A stretch of 6,505 nt of DNA from Halieaceae bacterium (lineage in GTDB: Bacteria; Pseudomonadota; Gammaproteobacteria; Pseudomonadales; Halieaceae). Position 1 is the stretch's first letter, and every line of letters begins with the position of its first letter. The notes under the pieces were generated by a model. The model saw nothing but the letters and a program-made list of their open reading frames with translations, did not search any database and had not been told where the DNA came from. The position numbers were made by a program, and so were the translations under genes. The DNA is taken from positions 1-6,505 of the forward strand of contig DOVB01000268.1 of the NCBI GenBank assembly GCA_003520285.1. The letters are read 5' to 3'. Shown here piece after piece: positions 1 to 6,494 of the stretch.

Positions 1-129
1 TTCGTGATCATTGAGTGCGCGATCAAGTTCCGCCATGATGTTGTCGGTAAGACCAGCACCTGCGATCGTAACAACGGGCTTGAGTTTGTGTCCGATGCCT
101 TTGTAATGTCGTTTATCGATGTTCTTCAT
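1..129 (-). CDS. yhbY: YhbY family ribosome-assembly RNA-binding protein (5' part only)
   Basis: The reverse complement of the left edge gives an uninterrupted 43-codon frame starting [20 protein letters not shown] and running off the window, so only the N-terminal part of the gene is present. It matches the start of the CRM (CRS1-YhbY) RNA-binding fold: a basic first helix (K6 R7 H8), the H-x-L-x-P-V-V stretch at residues 14-20, and the Gly-rich turn A-G-A-G-L-T at 23-28, followed by a helix ending L-N-D-H-E at 39-43. E. coli YhbY is about 97 residues and binds pre-50S ribosomal particles, so roughly half is missing here. It is divergent from rlmE with a 74-nt spacer, as in E. coli, and both genes act on the large ribosomal subunit. 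No strong Shine-Dalgarno is visible before the ATG. Family assignment rests on these motifs and on the neighbourhood. Confidence 0.9.
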   Translation of the reverse strand, partial: MKNIDKRHYKGIGHKLKPVVTIAGAGLTDNIMAELDRALNDHE

Positions 130-158
130 GGTGTTCAGTCTTTGATCACGGGTCGCGG

Positions 159-187
159 ATGATACACAGGTCTTGGCAGCAATTAAA
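159..187 (-). promoter_or_regulatory. weak candidate sigma-70 promoter for yhbY
   Basis: On the minus strand a TATCAT box (plus-strand 159-164, 5 of 6 consensus bases) lies 17 bp from a poor -35, TTTAAT (plus-strand 182-187, 3 of 6). Transcription would begin near 152 and leave a leader of roughly 20-25 nt before the yhbY ATG. The position fits a divergent promoter in the short spacer, but the -35 match is weak and this is only a candidate. Confidence 0.3.
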
Positions 188-203
188 TGATTTGAAGGCG
201 GGC

Positions 204-830
204 ATGGCGAAAAAAAAATCCTCAAGTAAAGCGTGGATGAAAGAGCATCGAGACGATCCTTACGTTCAGCGTGCGCTGAAAGAAGGTTATCGATCACGCG
301 CGTGTTATAAGTTGATCGAGCTGAATGAGAGAGATCGCTTATTGAAATCGGGCATGACCGTGGTCGATTTGGGCTCGGCCCCCGGCGGTTGGTCTCAGGT
401 CGCATCGCGGATTGTGGGGCACAAAGGGCGCACCATTGCGACTGACATTTTGGCTATGGATACGCTCGAAGATGTTGAGTTTATTCAAGGTGATTTTACC
501 GAAGAGACCGTATTTAAAGCGCTCATTAGCTGCATTGGTACGGAACCCGTAGACCTTGTCATGTCCGACATGGCGCCCAATTTCAGTGGTTTGCCTGCCG
601 TAGATCAGCCTCGAGCGATGTACTTGGTTGAACTGGCTGTGGATATGGCCTCGAAAGTGCTAGCGCCGAAAGGAACGTTTATTGCCAAGGTGTTTCAGGG
701 TGAGGGTTTTGACGAGGTCTTTCGCAACTTAAAAGCCAATTATGACGCGGTTGTTACTCGCAAACCGGAAGCGTCGAGACCCCGCTCACGCGAGGTGTAT
801 CTGGTGGCGAAAGGCTTCAACCCCAGTTGA
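204..830 (+). CDS. rlmE: 23S rRNA (uridine-2'-O-)-methyltransferase RlmE (RrmJ/FtsJ)
   Basis: This enzyme uses S-adenosylmethionine to methylate the 2'-O of U2552 (E. coli numbering) in the A-loop of 23S rRNA, a late step of 50S assembly. The 208-residue product matches the E. coli length (209). The SAM-binding loop DLGSAPGGW is at residues 55-63 and the acidic D81 follows the next strand. The catalytic K-D-K-E set is complete: K36, D122 (in SDMAPN), K162 (in [11 protein letters not shown]) and E197 (in SREVYLVA). The start was set at the ATG at 204 because GAAGG (194-198) lies 5 nt upstream and MAKKK aligns with the family N-terminus. An in-frame ATG at 159 would add 15 residues not typical of the family. 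It is divergent from yhbY and followed after 231 nt by ftsH, its usual operon partner. A sigma-32-like box overlaps its stop codon. Nothing looks damaged. Confidence 0.97.
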   Translation: MAKKKSSSKAWMKEHRDDPYVQRALKEGYRSRACYKLIELNERDRLLKSGMTVVDLGSAPGGWSQVASRIVGHKGRTIATDILAMDTLEDVEFIQGDFTEETVFKALISCIGTEPVDLVMSDMAPNFSGLPAVDQPRAMYLVELAVDMASKVLAPKGTFIAKVFQGEGFDEVFRNLKANYDAVVTRKPEASRPRSREVYLVAKGFNPS

Positions 831-853
831 TTTTCTGCATCGAGCCCCCATGT
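826..853 (+). promoter_or_regulatory. candidate sigma-32 (heat-shock) promoter for ftsH
   Basis: CCCCATGT at 846-853 matches every fixed position of the sigma-32 -10 consensus CCCCATnT. Thirteen bp upstream lies GTTGATT (826-832), which keeps the TTGA core of the sigma-32 -35 element (CTTGAAA). The spacing falls in the accepted 11-16 bp range. The -35 overlaps the rlmE TGA stop (828-830). Transcription would start near 860, giving a leader of about 200 nt before the ftsH GTG. Heat-shock control of ftsH is known in E. coli, which supports the reading. The site itself is inferred from sequence only. Confidence 0.55.
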
Positions 854-863
854 CACATTGTGA
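853..863 (+). repeat. inverted repeat TCACA-T-TGTGA at the predicted heat-shock start point
   Basis: This is a perfect 5+5 bp inverted repeat with a one-base centre, starting at the last base of the candidate sigma-32 -10 box and covering the expected start site. The central spacing is too short for an RNA hairpin, so if functional it would act as a DNA site. The half-sites are in the opposite order from a CRP site (TGTGA-N6-TCACA), so it is not a CRP box. It may be chance. Confidence 0.3.
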
Positions 864-892
864 AGCAGTTAACGAGCCCGGAAAGCGAAACG

Positions 893-904
893 TGACCGAG
901 GTCA
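893..904 (+). repeat. inverted repeat TGACC-GA-GGTCA in the ftsH upstream region
   Basis: A perfect 5+5 bp inverted repeat with a 2-bp centre lies between the two candidate ftsH promoters, about 30 bp upstream of the sigma-70 -35 box. The size and symmetry would suit a dimeric regulator, but I cannot assign it to a known one. A repeat of this size can occur by chance. Confidence 0.3.
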
Positions 905-932
905 GGTTTATGCCACAATTTGACGCATCGTC

Positions 933-961
933 CTGCCAAAAGTGAGCCAAGCAGTTATACT
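933..961 (+). promoter_or_regulatory. candidate sigma-70 promoter for ftsH
   Basis: The -35 box CTGCCA (933-938, 4 of 6 bases of TTGACA) is separated by an ideal 17 bp from the -10 box TATACT (956-961, 5 of 6 of TATAAT). Transcription would start near 968, giving a leader of about 94 nt. The -10 lies inside the left half of a palindrome (955-971), so access to it could be controlled by a DNA-binding protein. This would supply housekeeping ftsH expression alongside the upstream heat-shock candidate. Confidence 0.5.
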
Positions 962-971
962 CGCTGTATAA
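955..971 (+). repeat. palindrome TTATAC-N5-GTATAA over the ftsH -10 box
   Basis: TTATAC (955-960) and GTATAA (966-971) form a perfect 6+6 bp inverted repeat with a TCGCT centre. The left arm contains the candidate -10 TATACT and the right arm falls around the predicted start site. It could be an operator. It could also simply be two -10-like boxes facing each other. Confidence 0.4.
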
Positions 972-1002
972 AGCGTGATGCAGTAGACAGAACCCTAACG
1001 GA

Positions 1003-1046
1003 TCGGCTTAGAGCCGACATAAACGCCGCAACAAAAGACGAGCGGC
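1003..1046 (+). other. two potential stem-loops in the ftsH 5' leader
   Basis: The first is a perfect 6-bp stem, TCGGCT (1003-1008) with AGCCGA (1012-1017), closed by a 3-nt TAG loop. The second pairs GCCGC (1025-1029) with GCGGC (1042-1046) around a 12-nt loop and ends just before the ftsH Shine-Dalgarno (1051-1055). Neither is followed by a T-run, so these are not intrinsic terminators. They would lie in the mRNA from either candidate promoter and could affect ribosome access or mRNA stability. That role is inference. Confidence 0.35.
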
Positions 1047-1061
1047 AAGAGAGGTAGCTTC

Positions 1062-2990
1062 GTGAACAATGTAACCAGGAACTTATTGCTGTGGCTGGTG
1101 ATTGCCGCCGTGTTGATGTCCATCTTCAACAACTTCAGTATGCAGCAGCCGACCGAGCAGGTGGGTTACTCAGACTTTATTTCTGAGGTGCGTAACGATC
1201 GTGTCCGCAGTGTGTTGGTCGAAGGTCTCACCATCAATGCTGAGCGATTCGACGGCTCTCGCTTTGAGACAGTGCGACCCATGATCGAAGACCCTCGACT
1301 GATGGACGACATGCTGGAGCACCAAGTCATTGTTGAAGGTAAAAAACCAGAGCAACAAAGCATCTGGATGCAGCTCCTCGTAGCGAGCTTCCCAATTCTT
1401 ATCATCATTGCTGTCTTTATGTTTTTTATGCGTCAAATGCAGGGTGGTGGCGGTGGCCGCGGTGGCCCTATGAGCTTCGGGAAAAGTAAGGCGCGCTTGT
1501 TGGGTGAAGATCAAATTACCACGACTTTTGCGGATGTGGCCGGGGTGGATGAGGCCAAGGAAGACGTGCAAGAGCTGGTTGAGTTTTTAAGAGATCCCTC
1601 GCGCTTCCAAAAGTTAGGGGGACGAATCCCCCGTGGTGTTTTGATGGCAGGTCAGCCGGGTACAGGTAAAACTCTGCTCGCTAAAGCCATCGCCGGCGAA
1701 GCTAAAGTCCCCTTCTTCTCGATTTCAGGTTCTGACTTCGTTGAGATGTTTGTAGGTGTGGGTGCGTCGCGGGTTCGAGATATGTTCGAACAAGCCAAAA
1801 AGCAGGCGCCGTGTATCATCTTCATAGATGAGATCGACGCAGTCGGGCGTCACCGAGGTACTGGGATGGGTGGTGGTCACGATGAGCGTGAGCAAACTCT
1901 GAACCAACTATTGGTCGAAATGGATGGCTTCGAAGCGAACGATGGTGTGATTGTGATCGCCGCGACCAACCGGCCAGATGTGCTTGATCCAGCGTTGTTG
2001 CGACCAGGTCGTTTCGATCGACAAGTCGTCGTCGGTCTGCCAGACATTCGAGGTCGAGAACAAATTCTGAAGGTACATATGCGTAAAGTGCCTTTGCGTG
2101 AAGACGTTGAACCCTCAAAAATAGCACGCGGCACCCCCGGTTTTTCAGGCGCTGATCTTGCCAACTTGGTTAACGAAGCGGCTCTATTTGCAGCACGCTC
2201 AGGAGCGCGCAAGGTGGGTATGCAGCAGTTCGAGTTGGCGAAAGATAAGATCATGATGGGGGCAGAGCGCAAGTCGATGGTGATGTCAGAGTCAGAAAAG
2301 CGCAATACGGCATACCACGAAGCCGGCCACGCCATTGTGGGCAGAATTGTTCCTGAGCATGATCCAGTCTACAAAGTGTCTATTATCCCCCGCGGAAGGG
2401 CACTTGGTGTGACCATGTTTTTGCCTGAAGAGGATCGTTACAGTCACAGCAGGCGGTTCATCATTAGCTCGATCTGCAGTTTGTTTGGTGGTCGAATTGC
2501 AGAAGAGATGACGCTCGGCAAAGATGGTGTCACCACGGGTGCATCGAACGATATCCAGAGAGCGACGCAGATGGCCCGAAAAATGGTTACTCAGTGGGGC
2601 TTATCTGAGAAACTCGGTCCGTTGATGTACGACCAGGCTGAGGAGGAGGTCTTCTTAGGGCGCACGGCGGGTCAGCACCAGAAGAGTTTATCGAGTGATA
2701 CCGCCAAGCTGATTGATCAAGAGGTCCGATCCATTATTGATGAGTGTTATGGAACCGCGCAGAAGATTCTGGAAGAGAATATCGATAAGTTGCACAGCAT
2801 GGCAGATGCGCTGATGCATTACGAAACGATCGACTCTGATCAGATCGACGACATCATGGCGGGTAGAGAAGTCCGTGAGCCAAAAGATTGGGGTGACTCA
2901 TCGTCTGGCGATGGTGGTGCCTCTACTGGATCGGAATCCAAAGCAACAGACTCTGCCTCGCCTATCGGAGGTCCTGCTAGCGAGCACTGA
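1062..2990 (+). CDS. ftsH: ATP-dependent zinc metalloprotease FtsH
   Basis: This is the hexameric inner-membrane AAA+ protease that extracts and degrades damaged membrane proteins. In E. coli it also degrades sigma-32 and LpxC. The 642 residues match the family (E. coli 644). Order: first membrane segment about 6-24; periplasmic domain about 25-100; second membrane segment about 101-123; Gly-rich linker 128-140; AAA domain from about 155. Within AAA: Walker A GQPGTGKT (197-204), pore motif FVG (230-232), Walker B IIFIDE (252-257) and arginine fingers R314 and R317. The protease zinc site is HEAGH (419-423) with third ligand D497. The tail (about 604-642) is rich in Ser, Gly and Asp and probably disordered. 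The start is GTG at 1062, backed by GAGGT (1051-1055) 6 nt upstream and by the fit of the N-terminal membrane helix. The only oddity is Gln198 in Walker A, where E. coli has Pro. It heads the folP-glmM-tpiA-secG run. Confidence 0.99.
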   Translation: MNNVTRNLLLWLVIAAVLMSIFNNFSMQQPTEQVGYSDFISEVRNDRVRSVLVEGLTINAERFDGSRFETVRPMIEDPRLMDDMLEHQVIVEGKKPEQQSIWMQLLVASFPILIIIAVFMFFMRQMQGGGGGRGGPMSFGKSKARLLGEDQITTTFADVAGVDEAKEDVQELVEFLRDPSRFQKLGGRIPRGVLMAGQPGTGKTLLAKAIAGEAKVPFFSISGSDFVEMFVGVGASRVRDMFEQAKKQAPCIIFIDEIDAVGRHRGTGMGGGHDEREQTLNQLLVEMDGFEANDGVIVIAATNRPDVLDPALLRPGRFDRQVVVGLPDIRGREQILKVHMRKVPLREDVEPSKIARGTPGFSGADLANLVNEAALFAARSGARKVGMQQFELAKDKIMMGAERKSMVMSESEKRNTAYHEAGHAIVGRIVPEHDPVYKVSIIPRGRALGVTMFLPEEDRYSHSRRFIISSICSLFGGRIAEEMTLGKDGVTTGASNDIQRATQMARKMVTQWGLSEKLGPLMYDQAEEEVFLGRTAGQHQKSLSSDTAKLIDQEVRSIIDECYGTAQKILEENIDKLHSMADALMHYETIDSDQIDDIMAGREVREPKDWGDSSSGDGGASTGSESKATDSASPIGGPASEH

Positions 2991-2995
2991 GTTTC

Positions 2996-3853
2996 GTGAT
3001 ATTTCCTCTCATGCCCCCGCACGCGATAGTGCTGGGGCGAACCCTATCTTTCCCAGCTGTCATGGGCGTGGTAAATACCACGCCCGACTCATTTTCAGAT
3101 GGCGGCACTTTATTTACTGACGCTCGTCTCAATATGGATCGTGCTTTTGACCGTTGCGCTGAGATGGTGGCAAATGGCGCCAGTATTATTGACATTGGCG
3201 GCGAGAGTACCCGTCCGGGTGCAAAGCCTATCAGCGAGCAAGAGGAGCTCGATAGGGTGATTCCTCTGGTTGAGCGGGTCAGCGAACAACTCGATGTCGC
3301 CTTATCGATTGATACCTCTTCTCCAATTGTTATGACCGAGGGCGCCAAGGCGGGTGCTCACATCATTAACGATGTTAGGGCGTTGCAACGCCCAGGTGCT
3401 GTCGAGGCTGCAGCTGCAACCCAGTTAAGTCTCTGTTTGATGCACATGCAGGGCGAGCCAACGTCGATGCAACAGAGCCCTCGCTATGACTCGGTGACCG
3501 ATGAGGTCGTTCAGTTTTTGCAAGATCGGCTCGCGGTGTGTCAGGCAGCGGGTATTCCCAAGAATCGCTTATGGATTGACCCCGGATTTGGGTTTGGAAA
3601 ATCTTTGGCGCATAATACGCAGTTAATGCGAGATCTGAGGCGATTCATAGCTTTATCTCATCCCGTTTTAATTGGAGTGTCTCGCAAATCAATGATTGGT
3701 GCGATCACCGGGCGCGAGGTCAATGACAGAATGCCTGGTGGCATTGCTTTCGCAACATGGGCTTTAACTCAAGGTGTTCAAGTGATCAGAACCCATGATG
3801 TGGCAGAGACTGTGGATGCCTTGAATGTGATTAAAGCCCTGAGGGAAGAATAA
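2996..3853 (+). CDS. folP: dihydropteroate synthase
   Basis: FolP condenses 6-hydroxymethyl-7,8-dihydropterin pyrophosphate with p-aminobenzoate to 7,8-dihydropteroate in folate synthesis, and is the sulfonamide target. From the GTG at 2996 it is 285 residues (E. coli 282), a TIM-barrel enzyme. Family motifs: [11 protein letters not shown] (27-37), GGESTRPG (68-75), SIDT (104-107), INDVRAL (124-130), DPGFGFGK (195-202), SRKS (229-232), RTHD (265-268). Ligand residues corresponding to E. coli N22, D96, N115, D185, K221, R255 and H257 are all present, at N27, D106, N125, D195, K231, R265 and H267. F33, T72 and P74, the positions often altered in sulfonamide resistance, are wild type. The start is uncertain. 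GTG 2996 is 5 nt after the ftsH stop with only a weak GAG upstream. ATG 3011 aligns exactly with the E. coli N-terminus but has no visible Shine-Dalgarno. The stop overlaps the glmM start (TAATG). Confidence 0.97.
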   Translation: MIFPLMPPHAIVLGRTLSFPAVMGVVNTTPDSFSDGGTLFTDARLNMDRAFDRCAEMVANGASIIDIGGESTRPGAKPISEQEELDRVIPLVERVSEQLDVALSIDTSSPIVMTEGAKAGAHIINDVRALQRPGAVEAAAATQLSLCLMHMQGEPTSMQQSPRYDSVTDEVVQFLQDRLAVCQAAGIPKNRLWIDPGFGFGKSLAHNTQLMRDLRRFIALSHPVLIGVSRKSMIGAITGREVNDRMPGGIAFATWALTQGVQVIRTHDVAETVDALNVIKALREE

Positions 3854-5202
3854 TGAAAAAACGCTACTTTGGAACCGATGGGATTCGCGGAGAAGTCGGC
3901 ATAGACCCAATTACGCCCGATTTTATGCTGAAATTGGGCTGGGCCGCCGGCAAAGTATTTGCGGAACAGGCGACCAAAAATCGTGCCCTTGTGGTAATTG
4001 GCAAAGATACCCGAGTGTCGGGATACATGTTCGAGTCGGCACTCGAGGCTGGCTTGGTCGCTGCTGGTGTCGATGTGCGACTGCTTGGACCGATGCCTAC
4101 GCCCGCGATTTCAGTCATGACGCAAACACTGAATGCAACCGCAGGAATTGTGATTAGCGCATCGCATAACCCTTTCCAAGATAATGGCATTAAGTTTTTT
4201 GGGCATGATGGCGCTAAGCTGAGCGATGAGATGGAATTCAGAATCGAGGCGATGATTGATCGTCCATTGGTCACCTCGGGTTCAAGTGCGCTTGGCAAAG
4301 TGGCGCGTATCAACGACGCGGCTGGGCGCTATATCGAGTACTGTAAGTCCTCGGTACCTCGTGGCTTTAGCCTCGACGGTTTGACTATCGTCGTGGATTG
4401 CGCCAACGGAGCCACTTATCAAGTCGCCCCCGCTGTGTTTGCTGAGCTTGGTGCGACAGTGATCACGATCGGTGCAGAGCCCAACGGCTTTAATATCAAC
4501 GCTGGTGTGGGTTCGACCGACATGAGCACTTTGGTGTCACAAGTTCGGCAAACTCAGGCCGAATTGGGTATCGCCTTCGACGGTGATGGTGATCGGGTGC
4601 TCTTCGTCGACGAACAAGGCACAGAAGTCGATGGCGATCAGTTGCTTTATATCTTGGCTAGATCGCGACAGCTCAGGGGTTGTCACGATACGGGTGTAGT
4701 GGGTACCTTGATGTCTAATCTAGGATTGGAGCAGGGCTTAAAAGCCCTCGGTCTTGAGTTTTTTAGGGCGCAAGTCGGCGATCGCTATGTCAAAGAAGCC
4801 ATGCTCGAGCGAAACTGGTTACTTGGTGGGGAATCGTCGGGTCACTTGATTTGCGCTGATGTGTCGAATACCGGTGACGGTATCGTATCCGCTCTACAAG
4901 TCCTGCGCGCCGTGACCGAAAGCAATGACTCGCTATCAGCACTATGCTCTGAAATGGAGCGCATGCCGCAGACCATGATCAATGTAAGGATGCCAGAGCG
5001 AATCGATGTCACTCGGCATGAAGCCGTGCAACAAGCAGTTGCCGAAGTGGAGTCCGCTCTGGGTGACTCTGGGCGAGTCCTTCTCAGGTTGTCTGGTACT
5101 GAGCCACTCGTTAGGGTGATGGTGGAAGGCAGCAATGCTGTCAAAGTCAAAGAGCTTTGCTCAGGATTGGCAATAAAAGTTGAACAGGCGCTGGCGGTTT
5201 GA
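3853..5202 (+). CDS. glmM: phosphoglucosamine mutase
   Basis: GlmM interconverts glucosamine-6-phosphate and glucosamine-1-phosphate, the step before GlmU in making UDP-GlcNAc for peptidoglycan and LPS. The 449-residue product is close to the family length (E. coli 445) and begins with the typical [10 protein letters not shown]. All four active-site elements of the alpha-D-phosphohexomutase fold are present. They are the phosphoserine loop SASHNP (102-107, catalytic Ser104, which must be phosphorylated for activity), the metal loop DGDGDR (243-248), the sugar-recognition loop GGESSGH (325-331) and the phosphate-binding loop RLSGTEP (412-418). The ATG overlaps the folP TAA by one base. A strong Shine-Dalgarno, GAGGGAA (3841-3847), lies inside the folP end, so translational coupling is likely. 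The folP-glmM pairing is standard in gammaproteobacteria. Confidence 0.99.
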   Translation: MKKRYFGTDGIRGEVGIDPITPDFMLKLGWAAGKVFAEQATKNRALVVIGKDTRVSGYMFESALEAGLVAAGVDVRLLGPMPTPAISVMTQTLNATAGIVISASHNPFQDNGIKFFGHDGAKLSDEMEFRIEAMIDRPLVTSGSSALGKVARINDAAGRYIEYCKSSVPRGFSLDGLTIVVDCANGATYQVAPAVFAELGATVITIGAEPNGFNINAGVGSTDMSTLVSQVRQTQAELGIAFDGDGDRVLFVDEQGTEVDGDQLLYILARSRQLRGCHDTGVVGTLMSNLGLEQGLKALGLEFFRAQVGDRYVKEAMLERNWLLGGESSGHLICADVSNTGDGIVSALQVLRAVTESNDSLSALCSEMERMPQTMINVRMPERIDVTRHEAVQQAVAEVESALGDSGRVLLRLSGTEPLVRVMVEGSNAVKVKELCSGLAIKVEQALAV

Positions 5203-5256
5203 CTTGTATCAACAGTTCGCTTTCGATAGACTTGCGCGCGCTTTAGAGGTGACACA

Positions 5257-6003
5257 ATGGCTCGGCCGCTCGTAGTAGGCAACTGGAAAATGTGGGGCAA
5301 CCACAGTCAGGCGCGGCAGTGGATCGAGCAGATGGGTCTTGCTGAGCACGACGACTTCGAGTGGGCTGTATGTCCACCGTTTACGCTCATTGCTGACTGT
5401 GTGAGTCGGCTAGGCGGGGCACGGGTCGGTGCGCAGTCGGTAAGCCAGGATCAAGATGTGCCGCACACCGGTGATATTAGCGCCAGTATGCTGTCTGATC
5501 TTAGCGTGAAATGGGTTATTATAGGTCACTCGGAACGTCGCAGTCTGCGGTCTGAGTCAGACGAGTCTGTCGCTTTACAGATCCAGAATGCTCAGGCAGC
5601 GGGACTTGTGCCCATTATTTGTGTGGGTGAAACGCAGAGCGAGCGTGAGTCCGGTGAAGCCGAAGCGAGAGTATGCCAGCAGCTCCACAAAGCGCTTAAA
5701 GAGGCAGATCTCGGTAAAGAATTGGTTATTGCCTACGAGCCAGTGTGGGCAATCGGGACAGGTTTAGTCGCCTCTCCTGAGCAAGTACAGGCAATGCATG
5801 GCTTCATCCGAGTAGAGCTCCAAGGTATGGGAGTTGGCGAGGGCCAGGCGAGTATTATCTACGGTGGCAGTGTGAAGCCAGATAATGCGCAGACTTTGTT
5901 TGAGCTAGCGGATGTGGACGGGGCGTTAGTGGGTGGTGCATCATTAGATGCCGACCAGTTTAAAACGATTATTCAAGCCGCACGTGCGGCGACAGCCGAA
6001 TAG
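5257..6003 (+). CDS. tpiA: triosephosphate isomerase
   Basis: TpiA interconverts dihydroxyacetone phosphate and glyceraldehyde-3-phosphate in glycolysis and gluconeogenesis, and works as a cytosolic dimer. The 248 residues form a complete TIM barrel. Catalytic residues: N9 and K11 (in GNWKM), electrophile H91 (in IIGHSERR, 88-95) and base E161 (in AYEPVWAIGTG, 159-169, including the mobile flap). Phosphate-binding elements are YGGSVKP (202-208) and GALVGGASL (222-230). The start is secure: GAGGTGA (5246-5252) lies 4 nt before the ATG. The dimer-interface loop 3 (about 60-76) is unusual. It reads VPHTGD where many family members have GAFTGE or GAYTGE, although the interlocking Thr (T71) is kept. 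It lies 54 nt after glmM and 10 nt before secG. That placement matches Pseudomonas-type gene order, whereas E. coli has glmM next to secG. No convincing own promoter was found. Confidence 0.98.
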   Translation: MARPLVVGNWKMWGNHSQARQWIEQMGLAEHDDFEWAVCPPFTLIADCVSRLGGARVGAQSVSQDQDVPHTGDISASMLSDLSVKWVIIGHSERRSLRSESDESVALQIQNAQAAGLVPIICVGETQSERESGEAEARVCQQLHKALKEADLGKELVIAYEPVWAIGTGLVASPEQVQAMHGFIRVELQGMGVGEGQASIIYGGSVKPDNAQTLFELADVDGALVGGASLDADQFKTIIQAARAATAE

Positions 6004-6013
6004 GCGAGAAGTT

Positions 6014-6394
6014 ATGGAACAAATTATATTAGTCGTACATCTTCTTGTGGCCCTGGCCATCATTGGATTGATCATGATCCAGCAAGGCAAGGGTGCAGAT
6101 ATGGGTGCGTCTTTCGGTGCTGGGGCATCGCAAACTTTGCTTGGAAGCTCTGGTAGTGGAAATGCTTTAACAAAGATGACCTCCTGGTTAGCCTTCGCTT
6201 TCTTTGCGACCAGCTTCGGATTGGCTATGGTCGCTAACGAGAGCACGCGACCAGCAGACGATCTGGGCATTGAGATACCGGTTCAAAGCCAGATGCGTCA
6301 GTCAGCATCGGATTTGCCGATCGTAGAGGATGAGCCTGAAGCAATGAGCAGCACCGAAGATGTGCCGTCATTGCCTGAATCTGATATTGAGTAG
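6014..6394 (+). CDS. secG: preprotein translocase subunit SecG
   Basis: SecG is the small accessory subunit of the SecYEG channel and assists SecA-driven export. The 126-residue product has a first membrane helix at about 3-22 and the diagnostic cytoplasmic loop QQGKGADMGASFGAGAS (23-39), followed by GSSGSGN (44-50). A second membrane helix spans about 55-74. The tail (75-126) is rich in Asp, Glu, Ser and Pro. It is 16 residues longer than E. coli SecG (110), all in this poorly conserved tail. The ATG at 6014 was chosen because it matches the family N-terminus (MEQIILVVHLL) and has GAG (6006-6008) 5 nt upstream. The same frame extends upstream into tpiA, but that extension is not SecG-like. 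It lies 10 nt after the tpiA stop and 14 nt before tRNA-Leu. Confidence 0.96.
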   Translation: MEQIILVVHLLVALAIIGLIMIQQGKGADMGASFGAGASQTLLGSSGSGNALTKMTSWLAFAFFATSFGLAMVANESTRPADDLGIEIPVQSQMRQSASDLPIVEDEPEAMSSTEDVPSLPESDIE

Positions 6395-6408
6395 AGAGTA
6401 GTTTTTTA

Positions 6409-6494
6409 GCCGAAGTGGTGGAATTGGTAGACACGCTATCTTGAGGGGGTAGTGGGCAATGCTCGTGGGGGTTCAAGTCCCCCCTTCGGCACCA
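6409..6494 (+). tRNA. leuU: tRNA-Leu, anticodon GAG
   Basis: This is an 86-nt class II tRNA with an encoded CCA end (6492-6494). The acceptor stem GCCGAAG (6409-6415) pairs with CTTCGGC (6484-6490), with A6491 as discriminator as expected for leucine. The anticodon arm CTATC/GGTAG (6436-6440 with 6448-6452, one G-T pair) encloses a 7-nt loop with anticodon GAG at 6443-6445, reading CUC and CUU. The long variable arm (6453-6466) forms a GGGC/GCTC stem. The T-arm is GGGGG/CCCCC (6467-6471 with 6479-6483) around TTCAAGT. E. coli leuU, also tRNA-Leu(GAG), sits directly after secG too. With no terminator in the 14-nt gap, it is probably cut out of a longer secG transcript. The symbol is given by analogy to E. 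coli. Confidence 0.97.

Noticed and set aside
159..203. Upstream in-frame ATG at 159 as the rlmE start
   Set aside because: It adds 15 residues ([15 protein letters not shown]) not typical of the family and uses the divergent promoter spacer. The ATG at 204 has a well-placed GAAGG and gives the usual length.
130..203. Promoter for rlmE in the divergent spacer
   Set aside because: A promoter must exist there or inside yhbY, but the -10-like pieces (TGATAC 160-165, TTAAAT 183-188) have no acceptable -35 at 16-18 bp and no CCCCAT heat-shock box. I could not choose one.
853..863. CRP site
   Set aside because: CRP sites are TGTGA-N6-TCACA. Here the half-sites are in the reverse order with a one-base centre.
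920..925. TTGACG as a -35 box for ftsH
   Set aside because: The hexamer is a good match, but the nearest -10-like box (956) is 30 bp away and the 17-bp position (943-948, TGAGCC) is not a -10.
742..945. 67-codon open frame running out of the rlmE end into the gap
   Set aside because: It overlaps rlmE in another frame, has no family features, and crosses the candidate promoter boxes. It is a shadow frame.
1003..1017. Hairpin TCGGCT/AGCCGA as a terminator of rlmE
   Set aside because: There is no T-run after the stem (CATAAACGCC follows), so it does not fit an intrinsic terminator.
1166..2335. Several minus-strand open frames of 60-152 codons inside ftsH
   Set aside because: All lie antisense to a fully conserved gene, and their translations are Ser/Arg/Thr-rich with no recognisable motif. 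This is typical of chance antisense frames.
5199..5232. Own promoter for tpiA in the glmM-tpiA gap
   Set aside because: TTGACT (5199-5204) is a good -35 but has no -10 at 16-18 bp. TTGTAT (5204-5209) with TAGACT (5227-5232) has proper spacing but only 3 of 6 and 4 of 6 matches.
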